Shown: piece after piece, positions 11,954-21,431 of the stretch
Numbering within the stretch: position 1 is the first letter of the stretch
Layout of the letters: each line of letters opens with the position of its first letter
Assembly: GCA_020064725.1 (NCBI GenBank)
Contig: JAGTWJ010000007.1
Span: 248,001-312,000 of the forward strand
Source: Drechslerella dactyloides
Taxonomy: Eukaryota; Ascomycota; Orbiliomycetes; Orbiliales; Orbiliaceae
Direction of reading: 5' to 3'
DNA: 64,000 nucleotides
The notes under the pieces: generated by a model
What the model was told of the DNA's origin: nothing
Databases searched by the model: none
What the model saw: the letters and a program-made list of their open reading frames with translations, nothing else
Translations under genes and position numbers: made by a program

Positions 11954-12692
11954 ATGTCGGAACAGGACTTCGATGCGCTCTGTAGCGCGATGGAGAACTT
12001 CCGGGGACACGCGCCTCGAATTGATGGGCTAGTCTCCTTCTTCGATAGTCTCAGTGTTGCAGGAACACGACATTCCCCTCGGCAAATACAGGCGGATGCA
12101 TACCCCCCAATTGCTACTGGGATGCAGATCTTCCAGATGCAGATGCCGGTCCAGGATAACACTGCAATCATGGCTTTGCAAGCGTCGCAGTCTGCTGGTA
12201 CTGCTACTATCCCAGTCTTCAACACCTCCTCTCTCTCTGTCTCTTCCTTCTCCCCGGTCTCCGCGGTTTTCCAGGCTCCAGCTCTCCAAATTAACTTGAC
12301 CTCGCCAACGTCAATTCGAGCCTACGTTCGGCGGTATCACAAATTGGAAATCGAGCTGCCTAACATCTCGACGTGCACCAATATCTCAATACTGTATCAG
12401 GCCGTAAGACTTTTCACCTACAGGACCTTCAAGTAGCAAATTATAGTGCTAACTATCATATTTCTCCCAGGTTAACGAGTTCCGGGAGCTCGAAGATGTA
12501 TTCGAGCGCATGGTGCGCGCGCTCGACACCCAGATACAGTCTGGGAAAACAAGACAAAGCTTGGTAGCTATGGCTGAGAAGAATTGCCTTCCGACAGATG
12601 TCAAGATAAGATGTGGCCAGTACGCTCAGCAGATTGAGCTTAGGATCGCTCAATTAACCATCGGACCTGCGCAAACAGTCCCCCTCTTCTAA
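11954..12692 (+). CDS. Hypothetical two-exon protein, tandem family member 6
   Basis: Exons are 11954-12403 and 12471-12692, joined in phase 0 (GTAAGA..TCCCAG; 67-nt intron), giving 223 aa. The start MSEQDFDALCSAMENFRGHA is chosen because it is the ATG nearest the clearly coding part. The frame also stays open upstream to 11750 with a hydrophobic stretch. The middle is rich in Ser, Thr and Gln. Exon 2 begins VNEFRELEDVFERMVRALDT and aligns with exon 2 of family member 5 at EF-x-x-LE-x-VF. If the longer frame is translated, the product would carry an N-terminal hydrophobic anchor. Function is unknown. Confidence 0.55.
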
Positions 12693-14236
12693 TGGGCATT
12701 AGGTGGATTTGAGGCTGACCTTCAGGGTTACCAGCCGTAATATAATTAAATCTGGCGTTGTAACTCGACATCATTAGCGACGGGAGCTATATTTCAGTCT
12801 CGACACCAGCAAAGCCTGACAACGGCTATATTTGAAATCCTCTGTCCATAACATTTCGTTCTAACAGCGATACCCCGACGCTACCAAGGTCAAGGCACTT
12901 CTGGCCTTTTCTCAGTCTTGCACAATTTTGTGGCTCAATAATGCATTGCTTTCATCGCGAACAAGGTGTGAATGAGCTCCTGACGTTGCATCACGTCTTT
13001 ATTGGTCTCGTAAGCCAGATCGCACGCAGCTTTCTATCTGATCTTTACTTTTCTGATTGGCGGACTGTTCTAATCCCAAAGTTTTTATTCTTCTTAAAGT
13101 GGGCTTCGCAGTATTAGCGGCGCTATAGCTCTTGAAACCCTTCAACTGACTTATCCAGGCTCATGGACGTATTTCTCCGGAGCTCCTGCATAGCCTCTCT
13201 GCAAAAGCATAACTAAATGTCCGCTCCCCAGTAGCAATTTCAGACAGCAAAGTTCCTTCGTCTGTGAGGCCCGCTCTACATTCCTGCCGCCAAAATTTAG
13301 CTTCACGAAGCTTCGAAACTCCCTGACTCGTATCACCGTATTCAAGACTATACTTCTAGAGCTCTATACTGTTATAATACTCTGTAGCCCACCCTAATCT
13401 GCAATGAGATGTTATTTTGTGTGGGGAAACGATAAGAACCGCACTCTTTTGAATTGGAATTTGAGCTTTAACATTATGCATTCAGCACTGACCCGTATGC
13501 ATTTGACATCTGAGAAACTCGAAGTTGGTGCGCCGCGTAGAAGCTGACAAAAGGGCTTTGTTGTCACGGTCGATTCCTCCAGGCACATTCACTTGCAAGT
13601 ACGTATATATATACGTATAGGCTGGCGCCGTATGTGTGTTTATTGTCAGGTAGACAATATTGGCCTGGCTCGTAAGAGAATTCAAGGGTACAAGGTATCA
13701 TCGGGGTCTCTAAAGTCAGTTATATGTAGGTATCTACATTGAGTCATGCTCGTCGTAGTATCAGAGTGCGATCTCACGAACCTCGCCTAGTCATCACGTA
13801 TCGAGACCTCGAGGTAGCATGCAGGTACACTGCTCTTGTGGATAAATTAATTGTGCCTAAACCTTAATTTATTCTGAAGAGTCTGATGTCGGTATTAACG
13901 ATAGTATAAGCATCGTTTTATGACTTAATCTCTACCATACACCCACAAATAGCCTTGGAATCCATGAGGAGTCTAGGGAGATCTATGCGTGCTACGCAGA
14001 CCTTAGGCTCCACACACCATCCCACACCGTCCAAAGGAATAGACAGTCTTACACCGATTCCGGGTAACCCAATATCCAATCCCTCTCGCTGGGCAGCCTT
14101 ACTTAATGGTATCAGCATCTGCGTACATTTCAATTTTCATCTTTTCCTCATCTCCAACCATTCTTCAAATTATAATTAATCTCTATCTCGATATCGAGTC
14201 GACAATAAAAACTCAACTAGCCATAGCTAGCCAGCC
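12693..14236. other. Intergenic, possible relic on the minus strand
   Basis: 1.5 kb with no supported gene. A minus-strand open stretch at 13918-14133 (71 codons, containing LDIGLPGIGVRLSIPLDGV) has protein-like composition and may be a fragment of a decayed gene, but it has no downstream partner exon that I can join. An alternating purine-pyrimidine run (ACGTATATATATACGT) lies near 13600. Confidence 0.4.
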
Positions 14237-15216
14237 ATGTCTTCTCCCCGCCCAAGAGGGACTATCAGGGCGTTGTATCGCAAACGCTATCCGCTCTCGG
14301 AGCCTCCAGCTTTGCCCTCCCGGATGCCTCCACCATCGCCACATTCGTCTCCTCCAGGCCATCCGACTCATACTCAAATTTCACAGCACGTGCCAATCCA
14401 CTATCCAATGGAGGCCACTGTGACTCCAGAGTACCTCCGAATTCTCCAAAAGCAACACGATCGCGCTGTCGCATCCGGTACACATGGAATTCTCGAGCCT
14501 TCTACCTTTCGCAAGAAAGCTCCGGCGAAGGATGCTGCAGTGACAGGATTGGAGGCAGACATTCCCTCGTACAGCGAAATCCGCGCTCAACTTTCCGATC
14601 TTGCAGCCAGAGCTTTAAAGAAAGGATATCGGCAGCCGATGAACTTTCACGAAAGCAATGAAAAATGCAACGATCCCGATACCTGGACACGACAGGCTCA
14701 GATCAAACGATATATGTTCTCGGGGGTCTTTGCACCGGCGGATCTTGATGACCCTGTTCAATGGGTTACGAACAACGAAGGAATGATCAGATTCGAGCTC
14801 TGGTATCAGGTCTGGAGTCGCATTAAGCAAGACTATATCAAAGAAGCAATGCTGCCGGATCTTCGAGACGTCATGCTACACGTAAGCTTGCCACGATGTA
14901 GCCTCATCTACTTATCCCAAATTACCTGCGAACACTTGACTGACAAGGCACGGCGGCATAATAGGAAGAGGTTGGGAAATATCTACTGTCGGTCCTAAAG
15001 AACGAGATCCAGAGCCTCCAAACGGAGGAGGCTCGCGTCAACGTGTACACTGGGCTGCAAATCAAGATGCTTGAAGGCGGAATTGAGGAGCGCGAGATGT
15101 GGATAGAGGAAGTCTCCAAATGCATGGCCCACCTTCAGACTTTCCAGCACATATACGCCGAGCTTCCAGAGGACGCGATGCTGGGGAAGAGGTGGTTCAA
15201 TAATTTCAGGGATTGA
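14237..15216 (+). CDS. Hypothetical two-exon protein, tandem family member 7
   Basis: Exons are 14237-14881 and 14965-15216, joined in phase 0 (GTAAGC..TAATAG), giving 298 aa. The N-terminus is Pro/Ser/His-rich and basic (MSSPRPRGTIRALYRKRYPL). A charged helical core follows, including YSEIRAQLSDLAARALKKGY. Exon 2 begins EEVGKYLLSVLKNEIQSLQT and stays helical up to a short tail ending WFNNFRD. The SVL segment just after the intron recurs in the next gene. There is no signal peptide and no known domain. The good codon composition and long uninterrupted exon 1 make this one of the firmer members of the array. Confidence 0.65.
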
Positions 15217-15738
15217 ATGCTGTAATATAGCGATGACTTCCTCCTTTATAGCTCTTCATTGAGATGCGTCCCCTGATCGATCCTGTTTCCATTTGTCGGT
15301 CCTTGATGCATCACGCCTCCAATCGGATATCTATTATGTCTTTATTCCACTTTGACTGGAAAATTGTACGTACTCTAGTCCCATCTACGGCAAAAATTGG
15401 TCTCTTCTAAGATCCAGATCACATTTCCTGCAGCTTTTTCTGAATCGATTTTGCTAAATATGCGAGAAGTCTAATGGTTTGGGCTATATCGATCGTGACT
15501 GCTGCTATTGTTGAGATGCACCTATAACACACCTAGGTACCTTATAAATACCAGCCTTGCAACACTCAGCGACGTCCTTTCTCCTTTCCTCTCCTCCCCC
15601 CACAACGAAATTTTCTGCACCACTCTGCAGCTCTGAAGGCCTATCTTTACTCCGCTCTACACTTGACATTGTTCATACCACTACTCCCCGGCCTCGACCA
15701 ACTGTTGTTCCATCTCTCTCTCTCATTACTCTGTCGCA
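15217..15738. other. Intergenic and CT-rich leader
   Basis: The last ~180 nt before the next gene are strongly CT-rich (for example CTTTCCTCTCCTCC), typical of fungal promoter or leader sequence. A TATAAATA-like element lies near 15543. Confidence 0.4.
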
Positions 15739-16505
15739 ATGTCTGGGCACAAGAAAAGACTCTCTGTCAGCGGGCTCGTCCCGCCCCAACAGCCGTCGAC
15801 ACCAGTCAACTCAGAGCGCTGCCCTTCTCCATCCGACAAAATCCTCTATGGCGCCGCTAATGAGCAAAATTCGATTACTATTGAACACGAGAAGCTCATA
15901 GAGCGTTTGCGAACCGTCCGCAACTGCGTCTCCAAGTTGGAGAAATTCACTACCACCGATGTGGATGAGGAAACTAAAGATGCTACCAATCAAGCTGCCA
16001 AGATTATGCTGGAGTTGATCAACGAAACCAACCAACTTCAGAACCAGATCTCCAAGGCTCTCTATGACTACTCCCAGTTCACCAATAGCTTGAATTTTCT
16101 CAAGAAGGAGCGTTTAGAGGAGTTCGTAAGTTAGCACCGCTCCAACGTAGGTTTTACGCCCGGGTTTATCTAACAGCGACCGGAATCTAGATCACACGCT
16201 ACAACAACATCTTGTCGGTCCTGCTGGAAGTACCATCGCACATAAAGTTCGGATTGAAGACGAACATCTTGTCCCAGGTACCGGCAGCTCAAGCGCAATG
16301 GTACCGCAAGGACCTTGAACGAAAACTTACGAAATGCGAGCAAATCCGCGCTGAAATTGAAGCTAAAGTCCAAGGACTCGAAGAAGGGATTGAGAAGGCC
16401 AAGGGCCGCCCGTCCGATGACAGCGCTCTCGCGACCTCAAAGAACATTATCGACGGGAGTGCGTATGATACCCGCCCCAAACGCTTCAATACCGCTCGCT
16501 ATTAG
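15739..16505 (+). CDS. Hypothetical two-exon coiled-coil protein, tandem family member 8
   Basis: Exons are 15739-16125 and 16191-16505, joined in phase 0 (GTAAGT..ATCTAG; 65-nt intron), giving 233 aa. Met is the first in-frame ATG after the CT-rich leader (MSGHKKRLSVSGLVPPQQPS). From about residue 45 the protein is mostly coiled coil: HEKLIERLRTVRNCVSKLEK, then NETNQLQNQISKALYDYSQF. Exon 2 begins ITRYNNILSVLLE and contains LERKLTKCEQIRAEIEAKVQ. It has the clearest coiled-coil content of the array. It could be a structural or adaptor protein, but no known family is recognised. Confidence 0.68.
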
Positions 16506-17179
16506 GTTCCGCACAGCTCGAGCTCAAGACTGTTTCCATATCATCGTGTTCCATTTGCTAAATTTAACATCATCGCTATTAATTACCGATTAACCCAAAC
16601 CTCTAAGCTATTCTTTCTATTCTATTAGTGTCTTGTCCTCCGTAATCAGACTAACACCCCGTTCCATTTTCACAATGCATTATTCCATACATCGGCCAGT
16701 TGCGTCAGAAATACTATGTCTCACTAGAAGCCCGTTGCACAGTCCGTGAGATCCGGGACGATTGTTATGAAGGTGTATAGTAGAAGGTCATTCAGAGGCT
16801 CAAAATACCGGAACTACATTTCTCGGGCAATAAGTAACAGCTCGAGCTCCCTCAGCACCGATTCTTAAATTGTAAAAGTAGGCCTTTTCCTATGTCCCGG
16901 GACCTAGTAGCGACTACCCGACGTTTAGCTGTGGGTGGCTGAGTGTTACATTTTGTGCGTTGTGGCGCGGCTCGGCACGGCGTGGCTTGTCATAGTTCTG
17001 TGGCTGGGGTTAGCGCCATTGCCATCAGTCAACTCGCACTCGGACTTTCGATGTCAACATGGCTCTTCCACATCGACACCAACCCTTGTTTCTCAACACC
17101 AATCCTTCCTGAACGCAGCATCGCACGGTCACCATCGAGCCGTCGTTCCCTCGCTATCTCCCCCCACTTCATTCTCGCG
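16506..17179. other. Intergenic, promoter of the decapping gene
   Basis: No gene seen. The region after about 16900 is clearly GC-richer than the preceding 16 kb, marking the change from the small-gene array to conserved genes. The frame of the downstream gene stays open to 16943 but without protein-like composition before 17180. Confidence 0.45.
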
Positions 17180-18100
17180 ATGCCTCGGCGACGTACGGAT
17201 CACCCGACCTCGCCGCCTCAGAACGCGCGATCAGGCCAAGCCAACCACGCCCACCGCCGGCAGCCCTCCCAGCCCCACACCTCCTCGGGCCCGTCTCTCC
17301 AACAGCTCCACGCCGTCCACGATGCCCCGGCATCCTTGGAGCAGCTCACCGCTCTCAACACCCCTGTTCTACAGCGATTTGTCCCGTCACTCATACGCAT
17401 CGTCCTTGCGACATCATACTGCACCGCCTTCAAGATTACGAACGGCAACTGGGAGAAGCTCGACATTGAAGGGCCCCTGTTCCTCCTCGAGCTCAATCCT
17501 TATCATCAAGCCTTCTATCCTCCCGGAATGGATCCAAAGATTGCACCGGGGATGGGCCGGTATCACGCCTTTGTGATGAACCGGAAGGGGATCAACAATT
17601 TGCTTATTCCACTACCGAGAAAATCCGAGAACGTGGACACCACCAACAGTGTGCTTGTCAGCATGCTGATGACGTGGGAGGACTGCTACGGACTTAGTGT
17701 TTTCGAGCAAGAGGGCACATCAACAGCCAAAGAGCGTGAACGTGTTGGAAAACAAGTCGTCGACTTGACCAAAGAAATGGAAGAGGATGACGCAAAGATA
17801 GCACAGATGGTGCAGCAGCAGCAGCAGCGACAGCAGCAGCAACAGCTTCCCCCAGGCTTGACACCAGCTTTTATGGGGTTCCCGCAACAATTCTCAGGGA
17901 CTCCAAGTTACGGCACTCCGGTTACTGAACGGCCGCCCGACGGGATAGGGTTTGATCTGATGGCAGCGCTGGGATCAAAAATTGGCGCAGGCACCGCGAG
18001 TGGGTATGCTAGTGGAGATGCCGGGTATAATAGTAATGACGGCGCGGCGAAGGGAAGAAAGATTAGCCTCAACGAGCTATTCGGCAAGAATATCTCGTGA
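17180..18100 (+). CDS. dcp1: mRNA-decapping enzyme subunit 1 (Dcp1-like)
   Basis: Single exon, 306 aa from MPRRRTDHPTSPPQNARS. Known Dcp1 proteins activate Dcp2 to remove the 5' cap in cytoplasmic P-bodies. The family pattern is visible: an N-terminal helix segment with LNTPVLQRFVPSLIRIV, then FKITNGNWEKLDIEGPLFLL containing the conserved Trp of the EVH1-like fold, and the block HAFVMNRKGINNLLIPLPR. A polyglutamine run (about residues 211-224) and a Gly/Pro-rich tail follow, ending in KISLNELFGKNIS. An upstream in-frame Met (around 17051) would add residues with no family resemblance, so the later start is preferred. Confidence 0.85.
   Translation: MPRRRTDHPTSPPQNARSGQANHAHRRQPSQPHTSSGPSLQQLHAVHDAPASLEQLTALNTPVLQRFVPSLIRIVLATSYCTAFKITNGNWEKLDIEGPLFLLELNPYHQAFYPPGMDPKIAPGMGRYHAFVMNRKGINNLLIPLPRKSENVDTTNSVLVSMLMTWEDCYGLSVFEQEGTSTAKERERVGKQVVDLTKEMEEDDAKIAQMVQQQQQRQQQQQLPPGLTPAFMGFPQQFSGTPSYGTPVTERPPDGIGFDLMAALGSKIGAGTASGYASGDAGYNSNDGAAKGRKISLNELFGKNIS
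17811..17850 (+). repeat. CAG microsatellite coding polyglutamine
   Basis: A run of mostly CAG codons inside the decapping-subunit gene encodes about 14 residues, nearly all Gln, broken by one CGA. It is likely to vary in length between strains. Confidence 0.85.
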
Positions 18101-19014
18101 TACTACCCTCCTTAAGTCGGATCATAGGTATGGCATACCAGGGCGTTTAAGGACTAGTTTGACGACGAGGCGTTAGGGGATATTGGTTATCAGTCTTCTT
18201 GAATACCAAGGTCGCATTATAGTGATGTAGCTAGGAGCAATGCTACAGTTCTCTCAGTTCAACTTGAAGTCAAGCATAGACTCCTCTGTTCGATAGCAAT
18301 CTGTTCTCTCGGATTGCAAGTGATTGATGGGCTCATAATATGTCTGCGCGGGCGCAGTAGACCTTGCATGAAGCCTTGGGCCGGTAAACTTTTGTCTTTC
18401 GAGGCTAGCCACCGCCCTTTCTACAAGCTGCTGTATGAGAAGTTCAATCTTAGCCATGGCGCAGCAGCTAAAGATACTCAGTTGAAGAGAATATTCGAAT
18501 TCGGAGCCAGTCTGTACCCGACCAGTTTATAGGTTGGGTACCCTGAGCTACTTAATTGTAGCAGTCAGGCTGAGTGAAGTCCACAAAGGTAATTAGTATA
18601 GGACTCACGCGACCAGCCCGGACATCATGAACCAGTGTTGCATGTTGCAAAAATGCAGGCACTCGCGAATTGATGGAGAATGCGACGTATGTACGTGCTC
18701 CGATATCACAAGACGCACTAAAGTAGGAAGGTGCAACCAGCTCAGAGACGTAATCTGGGCGACTCATCTTTAGATAACTGAACAATTCTTTCGGATGATG
18801 CGGAATGGGCGTGAGAAAGCCCATCGGTAGTTCATCGTAGGAAGTAGTTTGATTATGACGTCATATAAATACGAAACATACGTACGCATGCGTATATACG
18901 TATGCGCACTGACAGCATCGCCAAAACATCAACTTATATAATTATCGATCCAGAACAAAAAGATTCCAGACGAAAGACATCAGCATAGCTATATCATAGA
19001 ACCCGTTCGACAAG
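18101..19014. other. Intergenic with a possible small minus-strand gene
   Basis: A 90-codon minus-strand ORF at 18552-18824 (MGFLTPIPHHPKELFSYLKM) has protein-like composition and a GTGAGT donor near its end. A second open stretch at 18254-18457 (starting MAKIELLIQQLVERAVASLE) could be a further exon, but I could not join them with a good acceptor. An alternating run of TACG/ATGC (18880-18905) lies upstream of the next gene. Confidence 0.35.
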
Positions 19015-19519
19015 ATGGGCACCGAAACTGAAGCGCAAGACAAGCCACCAGTGTACCAAGAATTTACTCCCGCCGTGAACCCGCCAACCGCCGCAAGTAC
19101 GAGTGCTCCAGCACAGCAGCCAACCACGATCGAAGGCATGATAGAGTCAACGGGTTTCGGTGATACCGCTCGCAGAATCGAGGTAAGAATATAGTGCTTA
19201 CGGCTTTATCCTAAGTTCTCGTTCGGCATGGATGTCGGAAAAGTAACGGAACTGCGTCTCGTAGGGTGCCAGCGACTACTTCCGCCACTCACTGTTGGGA
19301 TTCGTCGATCGAGTAACAGGCTTTGGCGATGCCGCCAACGAGAAGGACCGCCTCGCTGCGGTAGCATACGATCAAATGAGCACGGGAAAGAGAGCGGAAC
19401 CTGTCACTGCATCCCAGCCTCTGCCGCCCGCAGAGCATATCCCGGCACCGAGTCAGGCTGCCACTACAACTGATGTTCCAGGCCCGGAAGCCCCTCTGTA
19501 CCCTGGTGACAAAAAGTGA
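19015..19519 (+). CDS. Small conserved-looking hypothetical protein
   Basis: Exons are 19015-19182 and 19265-19519, joined in phase 0 (GTAAGA..CTCGTAG), giving 140 aa. The ends are Pro/Ala/Thr-rich and look disordered. The middle (about residues 40-85) is compact and looks conserved: GMIESTGFGDTARRIEGA followed by DYFRHSLLGFVDRVTGFGD. The TGFGD element occurs twice, about 35 residues apart, on either side of the intron. There is no signal peptide and no recognised domain. It converges with the F-box gene downstream, with only 151 nt between their stops. Confidence 0.7.
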
Positions 19520-19670
19520 GGGGCAAACTCAGATCATTATATCAAATCAGTCGTATTGCTTGGTATAGTCGGGCCTGGAATGTACATCACATGGTGTTTG
19601 TTATCTGAAATCAGCAATATCGGTCCAGTTGGTAATGGAGTATGGATTTGTTCTCTTGTGTCATTATACT

Positions 19671-21431
19671 CTATCTAGGATTAAAATGCTTTTCAATGTC
19701 GGCCTTTTGTACCGCTTGTAGGAACTCTTCCCATGAGTGCTTCTGAATCCAGTGGCTCTGGATCGTGTCTTTACCGTCCACGATCGAACTATGCCGATAT
19801 TTCATCCCGACCTCGAACGAGCAGTGAGTAAGACTTTTCCAGTCACCATGCACTTTGACACTCAGATAGTATTTCTTCTCGTCGACCAACCTCCCGCTCT
19901 CAGTGGCCACCAGGAAATCTGCTTCGAGTGTCTTGAGTTGCAATTCATCTCTCGCAGCGTTTAGGAACGAAATTATTTCCGCCTTTTGTGCAACGTTACT
20001 CCCAAACGTTTCCTCCGCACACGTCACCTCTCTCAGCGACTCTTTATTCGTACGCAGGAACTCGATCAACCCATTCAATGTGACACCTGCCCGCCCGATC
20101 TCCAATCGCCGTAGACTCTCAAGCTTTGTAGACGTCGGCATCACGAACTCTGCAGTATTATCTCTCCTAATCTCATTCGGCATCCTCCATACAGACAGCT
20201 CCTCCACATTCCGAACCGTTTCGAGAAATAATGGCGAAACCGTGTGGTAGGACGTATGGTACGGCTCCTTCTCCTTTTCGTCTAGACAAATTTCTAGTCT
20301 CCTCAGTCCGCGGAAAGAATTGCAATACGCTTGCTGGTTCTTCGCTATCCAATTTTTCATTTCTGAGTCAGAAGCCTGTCTACCTGTAGTGTCGCTGACC
20401 CGAGCATGGTATGGTTCAAAAAACGATAGCATAGCTCCAGCTTTCGGATATTCCGACGATAGAGTGCCCACTCTGATTTCCGAGATCTGTCTTTCCGCCT
20501 GAACGGCACAGAACAGAATCGAAGGATACGCCTCCCATAGATACGAGTGCAATGCCTCACGAGAAAACCAGTCAGTCCAGGGTAGGTCGCCATCTTCGAT
20601 CTCGGGGTTGCTGCTCAGCAACCACTGTAAATCGGGGTTGTACTGTCGCCAAACGGATAACATGGTTGATGGGTCTTCCTTGGTAATATCGGTACGAATA
20701 AATTCTAAAACTTTGAGGTTTGGTAACGAGCGAAATGCTTTCGTGATCTTGTCAAGTAGCTCCGCTTTCCCATTCCACTGCGAATAGAGCGTCGTTAGAT
20801 GAACTTCGAACAATGTGAATATTTCATGAAACGCGTCTTCATAATTTGGAGGCTCCGACTCCATCGCCATAGGATCCAGCTTTTTGGGTTGTTTTTTGGA
20901 AGAGTACTCGCCGCTGGAGAAGCTCTTCAGCTTTCGTAGCATTCTCCTAAGACGACCAGGCTTGTCGGATTTCTCCTTCGTCCTACTTCGACGCGAAGAC
21001 ATTGACAGCCTTCTACTCATATGGTTGTGGTACCATCGTTGCAACTTGAATCGGGTTTCCTGTGGATACCCCATAGCAGTGCCGATGCACCAGTATCGCT
21101 TTAACAGCCCAACATAAGGACTCTCCAGATCAAATGTAATATGTGTCACCCGCTCTGCCAGCGCAGGTATTTCAGCCAGCTGCTCGAGTTTTCGTATGCC
21201 ATCGTGGCAAAGAAAATATGTTTTGTGTGAGTGAATCGCATCGATTCTAGACCGCGGTAGCTTGTGGAGAATAGTCGACGAAACGAGTTGAAGCCTCAAG
21301 ATATCTGCGTTTGGGAGGTAGTCGCATATTTCGTAAATGATATCTGAAGGTAGGGCCGCAAACCTGGAAAGAGTCGGTTTTGGTCGTACTGCAGCCCCAC
21401 CGAGGGGCCGTAATTTTTCCGCCATCATCAA
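19671..21431 (-). CDS. F-box protein
   Basis: Single exon, 586 aa, starting MMMAEKLRPLGGAAVRPKPT. An F-box lies at about residues 22-60 (RFAALPSDIIYEICDYLPNA, then ILRLQLVSSTILHKLP). F-box proteins bind Skp1 and present substrates to SCF ubiquitin ligases. A strongly basic segment follows at about residues 140-190 (RRLSMSSRRSRTKEKSDKPG). The C-terminal half has irregular leucine-rich segments such as LESLRRLEIGRAGVTLNGLI and FRGLRRLEICLDEKEKE, suggesting a solenoid substrate-binding part. The substrate is unknown. Typical of the fast-evolving F-box genes of filamentous fungi. Confidence 0.82.
   Translation of the reverse strand: MMMAEKLRPLGGAAVRPKPTLSRFAALPSDIIYEICDYLPNADILRLQLVSSTILHKLPRSRIDAIHSHKTYFLCHDGIRKLEQLAEIPALAERVTHITFDLESPYVGLLKRYWCIGTAMGYPQETRFKLQRWYHNHMSRRLSMSSRRSRTKEKSDKPGRLRRMLRKLKSFSSGEYSSKKQPKKLDPMAMESEPPNYEDAFHEIFTLFEVHLTTLYSQWNGKAELLDKITKAFRSLPNLKVLEFIRTDITKEDPSTMLSVWRQYNPDLQWLLSSNPEIEDGDLPWTDWFSREALHSYLWEAYPSILFCAVQAERQISEIRVGTLSSEYPKAGAMLSFFEPYHARVSDTTGRQASDSEMKNWIAKNQQAYCNSFRGLRRLEICLDEKEKEPYHTSYHTVSPLFLETVRNVEELSVWRMPNEIRRDNTAEFVMPTSTKLESLRRLEIGRAGVTLNGLIEFLRTNKESLREVTCAEETFGSNVAQKAEIISFLNAARDELQLKTLEADFLVATESGRLVDEKKYYLSVKVHGDWKSLTHCSFEVGMKYRHSSIVDGKDTIQSHWIQKHSWEEFLQAVQKADIEKHFNPR

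Noticed and set aside
16935..17576. 213-codon ORF overlapping dcp1
   Set aside because: It overlaps dcp1 in another frame with no domain; the dcp1 frame carries the family motifs.
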